This document shows positions 35,151-43,314 of a stretch of DNA of 48,796 nt, in pieces. Source of the stretch: Bacteroidota bacterium (GTDB taxonomy: Bacteria > Bacteroidota > Bacteroidia > Palsa-965); the NCBI GenBank assembly GCA_021299855.1, contig JAJTEY010000002.1:11908-60703 (forward strand), in the 5' to 3' direction. Both the position numbers and the translations under genes were made by a program. The notes below the pieces were generated by a model. That model was given only the letters and a program-made list of their open reading frames with translations, did not search any database and had not been told where the DNA came from. Numbering within the stretch: position 1 is the stretch's first letter; each line of letters opens with the position of its first letter.

Positions 35151-36281
35151 CTAGACTGCCGGTGGTGGTGGTGGCGTGTTAATAAACAAACTCGCCAATT
35201 CACCAACTTGACCTGCTGCGGTCCAAGCTGCCATTCCGTTTTTCCACACCATAGTGTCTTTGTTAACACTTCCGGACTGAATCATAACGCGGAACGATGC
35301 TTCATCAAATGGGCCTTGCTGCTGACCATTCACTGCAATAAAATATTGCGTCATCGGTGGAAGAGGTGGCGGCCCTTGCGGCCCCTGATTCATAGTTCCC
35401 TGATGAGGATTGAACTGATTCTGATTGTACATTCCGGCCATTTGATTGCCCATGCCGAATCCCATTCCCATTCCGACTCCTGCGCCCATCAAGCCGCCGG
35501 CATTCGGATTATTCGCTGCATTCTCAATTGCATTGGCTGTTTGGAATTGAGTATAAGCACCCAAATTCCCAACAATACCCATACTTGCGCGTTTGTCCAG
35601 AATTTGTTCCACTTCAGGTGGCAATGAAATATTTTCTACCAGGAATTTAGTAATGCTGATACCGTATTCGTTGAATTCTTCTTTAATACGAGCCTGAATC
35701 AATTTCGAAAATTCGTCGTAGTTGGATGCCATGTCCAATACAGGAATTTTGCTGGAAGCAACTGCATCAGTGAAACGAGTCACAACGATATTGCGCAGTT
35801 GTTCAGTTACTTCATCAGTGGTAAACTCGTGATCTGTCCCTGCAACTTCTTTCAAGAATTTCGCAGCATCAGTAATACGCATGGCATAGTTACCGAAAGC
35901 ACGAATGCGCAACGGACCAAATTCCGCATCACGAATCATGATAGGATTTTTAGTGCCCCATTTCTGATTGGTGAATTGCTTCGTATTGACGAAATATACT
36001 TCTGCCTTAAACGGACTGTTAAATCCGAATTTCCAACCTTTAAGCGTCGATAAGATGGGAAGGTTTTGTGTAGTCAGGTCATACATTCCGGGTTGAAAAA
36101 CATCCGCCAACTGACCTTCATTAACGAAAACCGCTACCTGCGATTCACGCACAGTTAGCTTTGCACCATTCTTAATTTCATTTTGATAACGAGGGAAGCG
36201 CCATACCATCGTATCATTGGAACTATCGGTCCATTCAATAATATCGATAAATTCGCCTCTGATCTTGTCAAATAGTCCCAT
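35151..36281 (-). CDS. SPFH-domain protein with C-terminal GYF_2 domain (YdjI-like)
   Basis: A 376-residue protein of the SPFH/virion-core-like group to which Bacillus YdjI belongs. Residues about 1-230 form the SPFH domain (IIEWTDSSNDTMVWRFPRYQNEIKNGAKLTVRESQVAVF pattern at the start, then YAMRITDAAKFLKEV, and ISITKFLVENISLPPEVEQILDK). A flexible Gly/Met/Asn linker (about 240-300) leads to a GYF_2/DUF4339 domain (about 305-365: GPFDEASFRVMIQSGSV, MVWKNGMAAW). Such proteins assemble at membranes and recruit partners. First gene of the five-gene minus-strand operon. No PspA or TPM-domain gene is nearby in the window. Confidence 0.87.
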   Translation of the reverse strand: MGLFDKIRGEFIDIIEWTDSSNDTMVWRFPRYQNEIKNGAKLTVRESQVAVFVNEGQLADVFQPGMYDLTTQNLPILSTLKGWKFGFNSPFKAEVYFVNTKQFTNQKWGTKNPIMIRDAEFGPLRIRAFGNYAMRITDAAKFLKEVAGTDHEFTTDEVTEQLRNIVVTRFTDAVASSKIPVLDMASNYDEFSKLIQARIKEEFNEYGISITKFLVENISLPPEVEQILDKRASMGIVGNLGAYTQFQTANAIENAANNPNAGGLMGAGVGMGMGFGMGNQMAGMYNQNQFNPHQGTMNQGPQGPPPLPPMTQYFIAVNGQQQGPFDEASFRVMIQSGSVNKDTMVWKNGMAAWTAAGQVGELASLFINTPPPPPAV

Positions 36282-36344
36282 GTGTGTAAAATAAATGTTT
36301 TGTGAACGACTATAGCTGTATTATTTCAAATATAGAGTGATTTT

Positions 36345-37598
36345 TTGAGTAAAATTGACGCGTTGAAAAAAAATCAATCCACATACGATGTTGTTGTAAT
36401 TGGCGCAGGTGCGGCGGGTTTTTTTTGTGCAGGAAATATTGCAGAAAATCGCCCGGATTTGTCGGTAGCAATATTGGAAAAAAGCAACAAGATTTTATCG
36501 AAAGTGTTGGTTTCCGGTGGCGGTCGATGCAACGTTACGCATGCTTGTTTTGAACCGAAAGAATTGGTACAGTTTTACCCTCGCGGAAAACGTGAATTGC
36601 TGGGACCTTTCACGCGATTCGGGCCATCTGACACCATTTCCTGGTTTGAAGATCGCGGCGTTGCTTTGAAAGTTGAAGACGACGGACGCATGTTTCCCGA
36701 AACCGATAATTCACAAACTATAGCGAATTGCTTGCAGCATACAGCATTCAGCAGTGGTGTGCAATTGCTACTCAATACGGAAGTAGTTGCTTTGGATCGG
36801 AAAAATGATCGCTTCGAATTAACCTTGCGCGATGGAGAAAAATTGCATGCTCGATTCGTCGTAGTTGCTGCGGGTGGCTATCCGAAGGCTACACAGTTCG
36901 CTTGGTTAACGGCAATTGGACATCACATCACAGAACCCGTTCCATCGTTATTCACATTCAATATTCCCGGCCATCGAATTTTAGAATTGATGGGAGTTAG
37001 TGTTCCTCACGCAACCGTAACACTACCCGAGCATGACATAATCACGCAAGGTCCTTTGTTGGTTACACATTGGGGATTATCGGGTCCTGCTGCACTGAAA
37101 GCATCTTCTGCCGGCGCTCGCAAACTGTCGCAGTGCGGATATCACTGTAAAGTTCAGGTGAATTGGGTGAATATGGCTTCAAATACTGTTGTGGAAAAAC
37201 TATTAAAAGCGAAACGAAATAACGAATCGTGGCAATCGGGCCCATGGCAAGACATTGGTTTACCGAAACGATTGCGTGAATTTATGTTGCAAGAATCGGG
37301 AGTGGATCGTTATCAACGTTGGGCCGATGTGCCGGATAAGGTGTTAGAATCACTTGCTACATGTATTACGGAATACGAGCTTGAGGCAAAAGGTAAAACA
37401 ACATTCAAAGAAGAATTTGTTACATGCGGTGGAATAGATTTGAAGGAAGTCAATATGAAAACCATGGAAAGCAGATTCCATCCGCACTTGTATTTCTGCG
37501 GTGAAATCCTCGATATTGATGCCGTTACGGGAGGTTTTAACTTTCAAGCAGCGTGGACTACGGCGTGGCATACGGCACAGGCTATTATTTCCAACTGA
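36345..37598 (+). CDS. FAD-dependent oxidoreductase, HI0933/BaiN family
   Basis: A 417-residue flavoprotein of the HI0933/BaiN group (sometimes called aminoacetone oxidase family). FAD-binding motif VVVIGAGAAGFFCAG (about residues 16-30), the family signature VLVSGGGRCNVTHA (about 54-67), and the C-terminal YFCGEILDIDAVTGGFNFQAAWTTAW with a second nucleotide contact. The substrate is not established for most members. No ATG is available near the N-terminus: TTG at 36345 gives MSKIDALKKN..., TTG at 36363 gives MKKNQSTYD. Divergent from the SPFH gene by 63 nt. Confidence 0.88.
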   Translation: MSKIDALKKNQSTYDVVVIGAGAAGFFCAGNIAENRPDLSVAILEKSNKILSKVLVSGGGRCNVTHACFEPKELVQFYPRGKRELLGPFTRFGPSDTISWFEDRGVALKVEDDGRMFPETDNSQTIANCLQHTAFSSGVQLLLNTEVVALDRKNDRFELTLRDGEKLHARFVVVAAGGYPKATQFAWLTAIGHHITEPVPSLFTFNIPGHRILELMGVSVPHATVTLPEHDIITQGPLLVTHWGLSGPAALKASSAGARKLSQCGYHCKVQVNWVNMASNTVVEKLLKAKRNNESWQSGPWQDIGLPKRLREFMLQESGVDRYQRWADVPDKVLESLATCITEYELEAKGKTTFKEEFVTCGGIDLKEVNMKTMESRFHPHLYFCGEILDIDAVTGGFNFQAAWTTAWHTAQAIISN

Positions 37599-37628
37599 AT
37601 TGACTAACTTCGATACAATTTTACCAAA

Positions 37629-39638
37629 ATGAAAAAAACAATTACCATTTCAATCTTAATCTTTAGTACAACATTTGTCTTTGCACAAGTCAATCTTGGT
37701 AAAGGATTTAATAAAGATAAAGCGGCACAAACAGCCTGGTTTCGTGCAGAGGAATTATACGAGGGTGGTAACTATTTGTTAGCCTTACCATATTTTCGTT
37801 CGCTGGAACCAAAGTATGGCAGTACACCTTTGTTGCGTTTTCGTATTGGAGAATGTTTGTTGTATAAGGGCGATGAAGCCCCCGCTGCATTGGAATATTT
37901 GTTGGAAATTAAGAAAATCAATCCTAAAGCAGTTGATATCGACATACTCGTTGCACGTGCCTACCATTTGAACGAACGATACGATGAAGCGCTGAATAGT
38001 TTGGAATTGTACAAAAAAGCAAAATCGCCTACACTTAAAGGTAAAGATTATGCGCAACGTCTGGAGGTTTGGTGTAACAATGCAAAAATTATCAGTGATA
38101 ATCCTGTTGATGCAACCGTTACTAATTTTGGGGAGCCCGTTAATACTGAAAATTCGGAATATGTTCCTGTTTTAACATCAGATGACTCAGTTTTAATATT
38201 TACGTATTTAGGTGAGAAGTCAATCGGCGGTTTACAGACCTTTTACGGAGTGCCGGATTCGACAGGTTTTTATTTCGAGGATGTTTATGTTGCCTACAAA
38301 AAAGGCGACGGATGGACTGAACCAAAAGCATTTGGTAATAGAATTAACAGCAATGGTCATGATGCGAACATTACGATTTCGCACGACGGATTGACGATGT
38401 TGGTATATAAAGATGACGTAGGCGGTGGTGATATTTACATGAGTCGTTGGGAAAGCGGTGAATGGTCTGTTCCTATGCCGATTGCCGGCGATGTAAATAC
38501 GAGTTCCTGGGAAGGTAGTGCAACGTTTTCATCAGACTTACGACAAATTTATTTTGTATCGGAACGGAACGGTGGATTCGGTGGACGTGATTTGTACGTG
38601 GCCTATTTACAACCCGACGGTTCTTATGCCAACGCAAAAAATTTAGGACCAACCATCAATACCGAATGGAATGAGGATGCACCATATATGCATCCGAACG
38701 ATCAAACAATGGTATTTAGTTCTGAAGGTCACAATAGTATGGGCGGTTATGATATTTTCAAAACGGAAGTGGATCCTGCAACAGGACAATTTAGTGTTCC
38801 TGAAAATGTTGGATACCCCATTAATTCGCCGGATAACGACAAATATTTGGTTTTAGGAAACGATGGTAAGCATGGTTATTATTCTTCCGCAAAAGCAGGT
38901 GGATACGGGCAGCAAGACTTATACGTGGTGTACAACGACTTTAAGATTAAAACATTTGTAATGCTCGTTAAGGGTCATATTTATCTGGATGATAAACCTG
39001 TTAAAGCTTCCGTAACAGTTATAGACGAATCCGGGAAACGTGCTAATCACGTGACGGAGTCGAATAATGAAAACGGGTATTATCTCTTCAATCTGGCTCA
39101 GGACTCGAAATACAAATTGGTTTATGAAATTGACGGCATGGAAAAGCAAGAGCAAATTGTGGATGCCAAATCGGTGACGCAATTGCCCAATAAAACCATT
39201 GATATCCGTTTTTACACCAGTAGTTTTGCGCGTAAGGACACGATAAAAACCGATTCGATTCCGGTGATTCCCGTAAAAAAGGATACGATTATTAATCCTC
39301 CATTTGTCGGTAACTCAGACGATTTCAACAGTATTTTAGCAACATACGGAAATGCAACAGCAGAAGGGATGTGGTTTCGTGTGCAGGTTGCAGCGTATAA
39401 TTTCCCGCAGAACTATCGTTACAATCACTTAACAACTCTAGGGAAAATTGACAGGGTGGTATTAGATGATAATATTACTCGATTTACGATGGGTAAATTC
39501 AGAACACTAGCGGAAGCGGATGCTTATCGTAAACAAATTGTGGCTGCCGGACAAACAGATGCTTTTATTACGTCAGAGCGCAACGGAAAGCGATATTTAC
39601 TCAAGGAACTCGCCGCATTGAAGTTTTTTCAATATTAA
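37629..39638 (+). CDS. TPR/PD40 envelope protein with C-terminal SPOR-like domain
   Basis: A 669-residue exported protein: signal peptide (about 1-19), TPR-like helices (about 35-150: WFRAEELYEGGNYLLALPYF, ARAYHLNERYDEALNSLELY), PD40 propeller repeats (about 215-440: GDIYMSRWESGEWSVP, YFVSERNGGFGGRDLYV, GHNSMGGYDIF), a carboxypeptidase-regulatory-like beta domain (about 448-530), and a SPOR-like end (about 580-660: MWFRVQVAAYNFPQ, FTMGKFRTLAEADAYRKQI). The order matches PorE-type T9SS proteins except that a SPOR-like domain replaces the OmpA-like one. It shares GHNSMGGYDIF with the giant protein at 9473. Probably attaches an outer-membrane complex to peptidoglycan. Confidence 0.85.
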   Translation: MKKTITISILIFSTTFVFAQVNLGKGFNKDKAAQTAWFRAEELYEGGNYLLALPYFRSLEPKYGSTPLLRFRIGECLLYKGDEAPAALEYLLEIKKINPKAVDIDILVARAYHLNERYDEALNSLELYKKAKSPTLKGKDYAQRLEVWCNNAKIISDNPVDATVTNFGEPVNTENSEYVPVLTSDDSVLIFTYLGEKSIGGLQTFYGVPDSTGFYFEDVYVAYKKGDGWTEPKAFGNRINSNGHDANITISHDGLTMLVYKDDVGGGDIYMSRWESGEWSVPMPIAGDVNTSSWEGSATFSSDLRQIYFVSERNGGFGGRDLYVAYLQPDGSYANAKNLGPTINTEWNEDAPYMHPNDQTMVFSSEGHNSMGGYDIFKTEVDPATGQFSVPENVGYPINSPDNDKYLVLGNDGKHGYYSSAKAGGYGQQDLYVVYNDFKIKTFVMLVKGHIYLDDKPVKASVTVIDESGKRANHVTESNNENGYYLFNLAQDSKYKLVYEIDGMEKQEQIVDAKSVTQLPNKTIDIRFYTSSFARKDTIKTDSIPVIPVKKDTIINPPFVGNSDDFNSILATYGNATAEGMWFRVQVAAYNFPQNYRYNHLTTLGKIDRVVLDDNITRFTMGKFRTLAEADAYRKQIVAAGQTDAFITSERNGKRYLLKELAALKFFQY

Positions 39639-39688
39639 CACAGAACAAAGTAGCTACATTTAATGTTAATACAGATATTTGCAGTAGC

Positions 39689-40138
39689 ATGAAAATTGAG
39701 GAAGAAATCAAACAAAAGTCATTTCATAGCCCATACCAAAAGGTATATGTGAATTTGATTTTTACGGCATCGTACATGCAAAATATGCATAGTCGCGTCA
39801 TGAAGCAATTCGGCGTAACTATGCAACAGTATAACGTATTACGCATTTTACGTGGGCAACACCCAAACCCTGCTTCTGTAGGTATAATACAAGAACGCAT
39901 GTTGGATAAGAATTCCAACGCATCTCGCTTAATTGATAAATTATTGTTGAAGAAATTCGTTGATCGCAAAGTGTGCCCTGATGACAGACGTCAAATGGAT
40001 ATTAAAATTACAGCCAAAGGTTTAGAACTATTGAAGCAATTGGATGTTATCATTGATGGCATGGAATCGGAAATGAAAACGCTTACTGAAAAAGAAGCGC
40101 TACTACTGAGCGATCTATTGGATAAATTAAGGGGTTAA
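39689..40138 (+). CDS. MarR-family transcription regulator
   Basis: A 149-residue winged-helix dimeric repressor type. The FGVTMQQYNVLRILRGQHPNPASVGIIQERML stretch is the recognition region, then NASRLIDKLLLKKFVDRKVCPDDRRQMDIKITAKGLELL is the wing and beginning of the dimer helix (patterns only). No effector is predictable. It stands 42 nt before a YceI gene, a combination common in Bacteroidota, in which the MarR protein may regulate the YceI gene. Upstream, TACATTTA at 39655-39662 may be the promoter. Confidence 0.92.
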   Translation: MKIEEEIKQKSFHSPYQKVYVNLIFTASYMQNMHSRVMKQFGVTMQQYNVLRILRGQHPNPASVGIIQERMLDKNSNASRLIDKLLLKKFVDRKVCPDDRRQMDIKITAKGLELLKQLDVIIDGMESEMKTLTEKEALLLSDLLDKLRG

Positions 40139-40180
40139 TGACCCTATTTTAAAAATTATTACATAGAAATACATCGTAAA

Positions 40181-40729
40181 ATGAAACAGCTAATTCTCTT
40201 TGCAGTAGCATTCACTACGTTCACCGGTTATGCTTTTCAAATCATGCATGGTGTTGTTTATGAATATAAATCGGCTGAAGGAACTATCACTTTTGAATTG
40301 CCGAATGAAGGTACAAAAGGTTCTGTTAAAGGATTGGAAGCGACATTCAGTATGTCTGTGGAGCACATCAATACTGCGGCACTAAAGGCCAGTGTGAAGG
40401 TAAATACGTTAACCACAGGAATTGACATGCGTGATAAACACTTGATGTCGAACGACTATTTTGACGCGGAAAAATATCCGTTAATCACGTTTACGGCAAC
40501 AAAAATTGATCGTACCGATAGTGGCTTTGTTGCTTTAGGTAATCTATCCATGCGCGATTCTGTTAAGGCTATTCAAGTTCCTTTCATAATCACGGAGAAA
40601 GAAGGTGTTTCACGCTTAATTGGAACCATCGATATTTTCGCAGGCGATTATGGAGTAGGGAAGAAGAGCAAGAAGGGTAACGACCGTGTAATCGTAACCG
40701 TTGACGTTCCTGTTGAAAAGCGCCAATAG
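40181..40729 (+). CDS. YceI-family lipid-binding exported protein
   Basis: A 182-residue exported protein of the YceI fold, a lipocalin-like barrel that binds isoprenoid or other lipids. Signal peptide LILFAVAFTTFTGYAF; core strands YEYKSAEGTITFELP and VKGLEATFSM; the family signature TTGIDMRDKHLMSNDYFDAEKYPLITFTATKI in pieces (MRDKHLMSNDYFD, YPLITFTATKI). Length is usual. Located 42 nt downstream of marR, so possibly cotranscribed. Confidence 0.92.
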   Translation: MKQLILFAVAFTTFTGYAFQIMHGVVYEYKSAEGTITFELPNEGTKGSVKGLEATFSMSVEHINTAALKASVKVNTLTTGIDMRDKHLMSNDYFDAEKYPLITFTATKIDRTDSGFVALGNLSMRDSVKAIQVPFIITEKEGVSRLIGTIDIFAGDYGVGKKSKKGNDRVIVTVDVPVEKRQ

Positions 40730-40814
40730 TACCAACCTACAATCGTTCAAACACACCAAACTTCTAATACACTAATTCATAACTGCAAGTTGTTTTCAAC
40801 GTACAACACTGATC

Positions 40815-41357
40815 ATGCGATTAGTCGTTTTCTTTTTAGTGGTTCTTTTTTCGACTGGAATAGCGCATCCTGATGACAAGGATGTAGCAATAGGATTATC
40901 AAAAGACGGTGCAAAGAAAAAGAAAAAGAAAAAAGAAAAACCGCCCTGCGATACCAACAAAATTAGGCGTACTTCCAACGACACTATATTGCTTATGAAG
41001 TACAAAAAGGTATACAGAAATTTCGGCGGCTTGTGTTATGTACTGCATCTGCAACAATTAGGGAAGATTAAGAAATCCAGCGACTCTACGTACTACGTTA
41101 AAATGGGTGCTACCGGCGACAAACAAATTCGTCTGGACTGGCAAACGTATTTGTATTGTCCAATCGGCAAACCCAACGGTTTAGTTGTGCTCATCAATCC
41201 GGATGGTGATACGATTCAAGCGTGTAATTATTTCAATGAAATGAAACACGGTACGATGAGTTGGTTTCAGAAGAAAAAAGGAATTGTGCATCAGGAGATT
41301 TACGAAAACGACGAGAAGAAATACAAACCCAAAGAAATTCTTCCACAAGGTGAATAG
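40815..41357 (+). CDS. Lys-rich secreted protein, unknown
   Basis: A 180-residue protein with a clear signal peptide (LVVFFLVVLFSTGIAHP). Just after it comes a seven-Lys run (AKKKKKKKEKPP) encoded by an A-rich stretch with AAAAAAG-type slippery sequence near 40915-40940. The rest contains Cys residues (PPC, LCYV, LYC, ACNYF) and the segment NYFNEMKHGTMSWFQKKKGIVHQEIYE, which resembles a YwqK/MORN-like repeat. No recognised domain; function unknown. Confidence 0.6.
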   Translation: MRLVVFFLVVLFSTGIAHPDDKDVAIGLSKDGAKKKKKKKEKPPCDTNKIRRTSNDTILLMKYKKVYRNFGGLCYVLHLQQLGKIKKSSDSTYYVKMGATGDKQIRLDWQTYLYCPIGKPNGLVVLINPDGDTIQACNYFNEMKHGTMSWFQKKKGIVHQEIYENDEKKYKPKEILPQGE

Positions 41358-41414
41358 TCGTTTACGAAGTTTATCACTGTGGTCTCTGCGCCAACTTTGC
41401 AGTTAAATCAACGT

Positions 41415-41999
41415 TCAACAATCAAAATTGACCAACCGCTCATACAACTCCTTCACCGGCAATCCCATCACATTAAAATACGATCCTTCAATCCGCTCCA
41501 CTCCGATATAACCAATCCATTCCTGAGCTCCGTATGCGCCTGCCTTATCAAATGGTTGATAGGTTTTAATATAATAATCGATTTCACCGTCGCTCAATTC
41601 CTTAAACCACACATCAGTTCTTACTGCAAATGCTTCTTCGCGTTCCTTGCAACGAATGCATACTCCGGTGTACACTTCATGTCTTCTTCCCGATAACTCC
41701 CGCAGCATCACTCGCGCTTCTAATTCGCTCTCCGGTTTGTTCAGTACATGATCGTTAATCCAAACTACGGTGTCTGCCGTAATTACAATTGTCTTTTCAT
41801 CAAGCAATTCAAATGCAGCGGCTTTCTTCCTGCATAAATACAAAGGAATTTCTCCTCCTTTTAAATGCTCCGGAAATGATTCCTCCACATCCATAGTTTG
41901 CAACTCGAAAAGAATGCCTAATTCCTTTAACAGAAACTGTCTTCTTGGCGATTTACTGCCCAGAATATATCGGTAATGATGTAATTTTTCGGGATACAT
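41415..41999 (-). CDS. maf: Maf-like nucleotide pyrophosphatase
   Basis: A 194-residue Maf family enzyme, which hydrolyses non-canonical or canonical nucleoside triphosphates to monophosphates. Signature ILGSKSPRRQFLLKELGI at residues about 12-29, the catalytic Asp in TADTVVW, and KPESELEARVMLRELSGRRHEVYTG in the middle. The last part (YGAQEWIGYIGVERIEGSYFNVMGLPVKELY) is as in the family. The ATG at 41999 is one base after the UbiA stop, so the two genes are translated from one mRNA. Confidence 0.94.
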   Translation of the reverse strand: MYPEKLHHYRYILGSKSPRRQFLLKELGILFELQTMDVEESFPEHLKGGEIPLYLCRKKAAAFELLDEKTIVITADTVVWINDHVLNKPESELEARVMLRELSGRRHEVYTGVCIRCKEREEAFAVRTDVWFKELSDGEIDYYIKTYQPFDKAGAYGAQEWIGYIGVERIEGSYFNVMGLPVKELYERLVNFDC

Positions 42000-42000
42000 G

Positions 42001-42972
42001 TTAGTTCAAAGATGAACTGTACACAAAGAGAAAACTAATGCCGCTTACCATAATCAACTTCACCAACAAACTACTGAACCACCAGTCATTCTTGGTAACG
42101 GCCGTGTAAACACGATAAATCAAATAGATCAACGGAATTTGAAGTAACACGGTAAAATATCCGAACGACATCCAGTCTTGCGACAAGAACTGCAACCATT
42201 GTAACCAGCCTAATATTCCGGCCAAAATCATGGTTAAACCAATAATCACATATTTGGATGAGCTGATTCCTGCAACAATGGGTAACGTGCGACAGCCGTA
42301 TTTCATGTCGCCTTCGTAATCTTCCGTGTCCTTAATGATTTCACGAATTAAGGAAATCAGGAATGCAAACAAAGCATAGAACTTGGCCACCATAAAAACG
42401 TCGGACAAATCCAGTAATCGTGCGCTGACCAAATCAGGAAACGCATAATAAATTGCAGGAAGTTCGAATAACATGATCAGCAATGGCACAAGACCGGAAA
42501 GCAATGCAATCACGATATTTCCGATAAGTAATTGCCGTTTAAGATTCGTGGAATAAAACCACAACAGGGCAGGAGCGGTAATGTAGATGAATGTTCCGGG
42601 ACGGAATTGATTGTATTTCCACGATAAATAAATTCCCAATCCTGCACCGATAAAGTTTATGACCATATGGGCCCCCATTGCAACACGACGCTTAATACCG
42701 CGATCAATAACGTTGGATGCGGGTCGATTAACTTCATCAATTCGTACGTCGAAATAATCGTTAATGATATATCCTGCAGCGGCAATCATCACCATGGATA
42801 AAATCAGCAGAAAAAAATCAAGTTCAGTTATTTGGGTATCCAACAAGGAATAATCCAGATCAGCACGCTTTAATGCCAGAACGGGTTTCAATAAAGCCCA
42901 ACGGAGCATGTAGCCGGTAAACGCAAGTATTAACAGGTTAGGAAGACGAATCAATCGAAGAAATGAAAGCAT
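42001..42972 (-). CDS. UbiA-family prenyltransferase (GGGP-synthase-like group)
   Basis: A 323-residue membrane prenyltransferase with about nine spans. The two Asp-rich motifs are clear: NDYFDVRIDEVNRP (first, about residues 72-85) and DTEDYEGD (second, about 225-232). In Bacteroidota this group is usually annotated geranylgeranylglycerol-phosphate geranylgeranyltransferase-like; the acceptor cannot be fixed from sequence. The ATG at 42972 is 5 nt after TATTTTTG. Upstream in an operon with maf, with a 1-nt gap. Confidence 0.9.
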   Translation of the reverse strand: MLSFLRLIRLPNLLILAFTGYMLRWALLKPVLALKRADLDYSLLDTQITELDFFLLILSMVMIAAAGYIINDYFDVRIDEVNRPASNVIDRGIKRRVAMGAHMVINFIGAGLGIYLSWKYNQFRPGTFIYITAPALLWFYSTNLKRQLLIGNIVIALLSGLVPLLIMLFELPAIYYAFPDLVSARLLDLSDVFMVAKFYALFAFLISLIREIIKDTEDYEGDMKYGCRTLPIVAGISSSKYVIIGLTMILAGILGWLQWLQFLSQDWMSFGYFTVLLQIPLIYLIYRVYTAVTKNDWWFSSLLVKLIMVSGISFLFVYSSSLN

Positions 42973-42977
42973 CGGGG

Positions 42978-42985
42978 CAAAAATA
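42978..42985 (-). promoter_or_regulatory. Bacteroidota -7 promoter box for the UbiA gene (TATTTTTG)
   Basis: Full match to TAnnTTTG on the minus strand, with 5 nt between the box and the ATG at 42972. Drives the prenyltransferase-maf operon. Confidence 0.5.
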
Positions 42986-43087
42986 AGGAATCGCTCAAGG
43001 TTTGGTGCTAAACTTTTCCACGAAACTTGACATTTTGCAAATCATTGACTACTATTGCTTTATCAAACACCTAATATCAACCACGAC

Positions 43088-43261
43088 ATGAAAAACGTTC
43101 AACGCATCATTACCGGAAAAGTAATCCTGGTTTTAATCGCATTTGCTGCTGTAGCATTTGTTGCTGAGTCTTGCGGAAGTAAACCTGCTTGCGGCTCTAA
43201 AGCTCAAAAGCGTAAGCGCAATAAGCGCATGAAAAAGAGCACCAACTTCATGACGTACTAG
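43088..43261 (+). CDS. Tiny lipoprotein with basic tail (57 aa)
   Basis: A 57-residue protein with a hydrophobic N-terminal segment (KVILVLIAFAAVAFVAESC) whose Cys could be lipidated, then GSKPACGSK with a second Cys and a very basic tail (KAQKRKRNKRMKKSTN). The ATG at 43088 is preferred over 43055. Such short Cys/Lys-rich lipoproteins are frequent in Bacteroidota without known function. Followed at once by a strong terminator. Confidence 0.6.
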   Translation: MKNVQRIITGKVILVLIAFAAVAFVAESCGSKPACGSKAQKRKRNKRMKKSTNFMTY

Positions 43262-43283
43262 AACTTTCTGTTCATTTATAGTA

Positions 43284-43314
43284 ACGAATTCGCAAAAAGC
43301 GAATTCGTTTTTTT
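43284..43314. terminator. Bidirectional intrinsic terminator
   Basis: ACGAATTCGC (43284-43293) and GCGAATTCGT (43299-43308) form a perfect 10-bp stem with a loop of five A, followed by T7. It lies between the tiny lipoprotein gene and the convergent uvrB, overlapping the last bases of uvrB. Confidence 0.85.
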
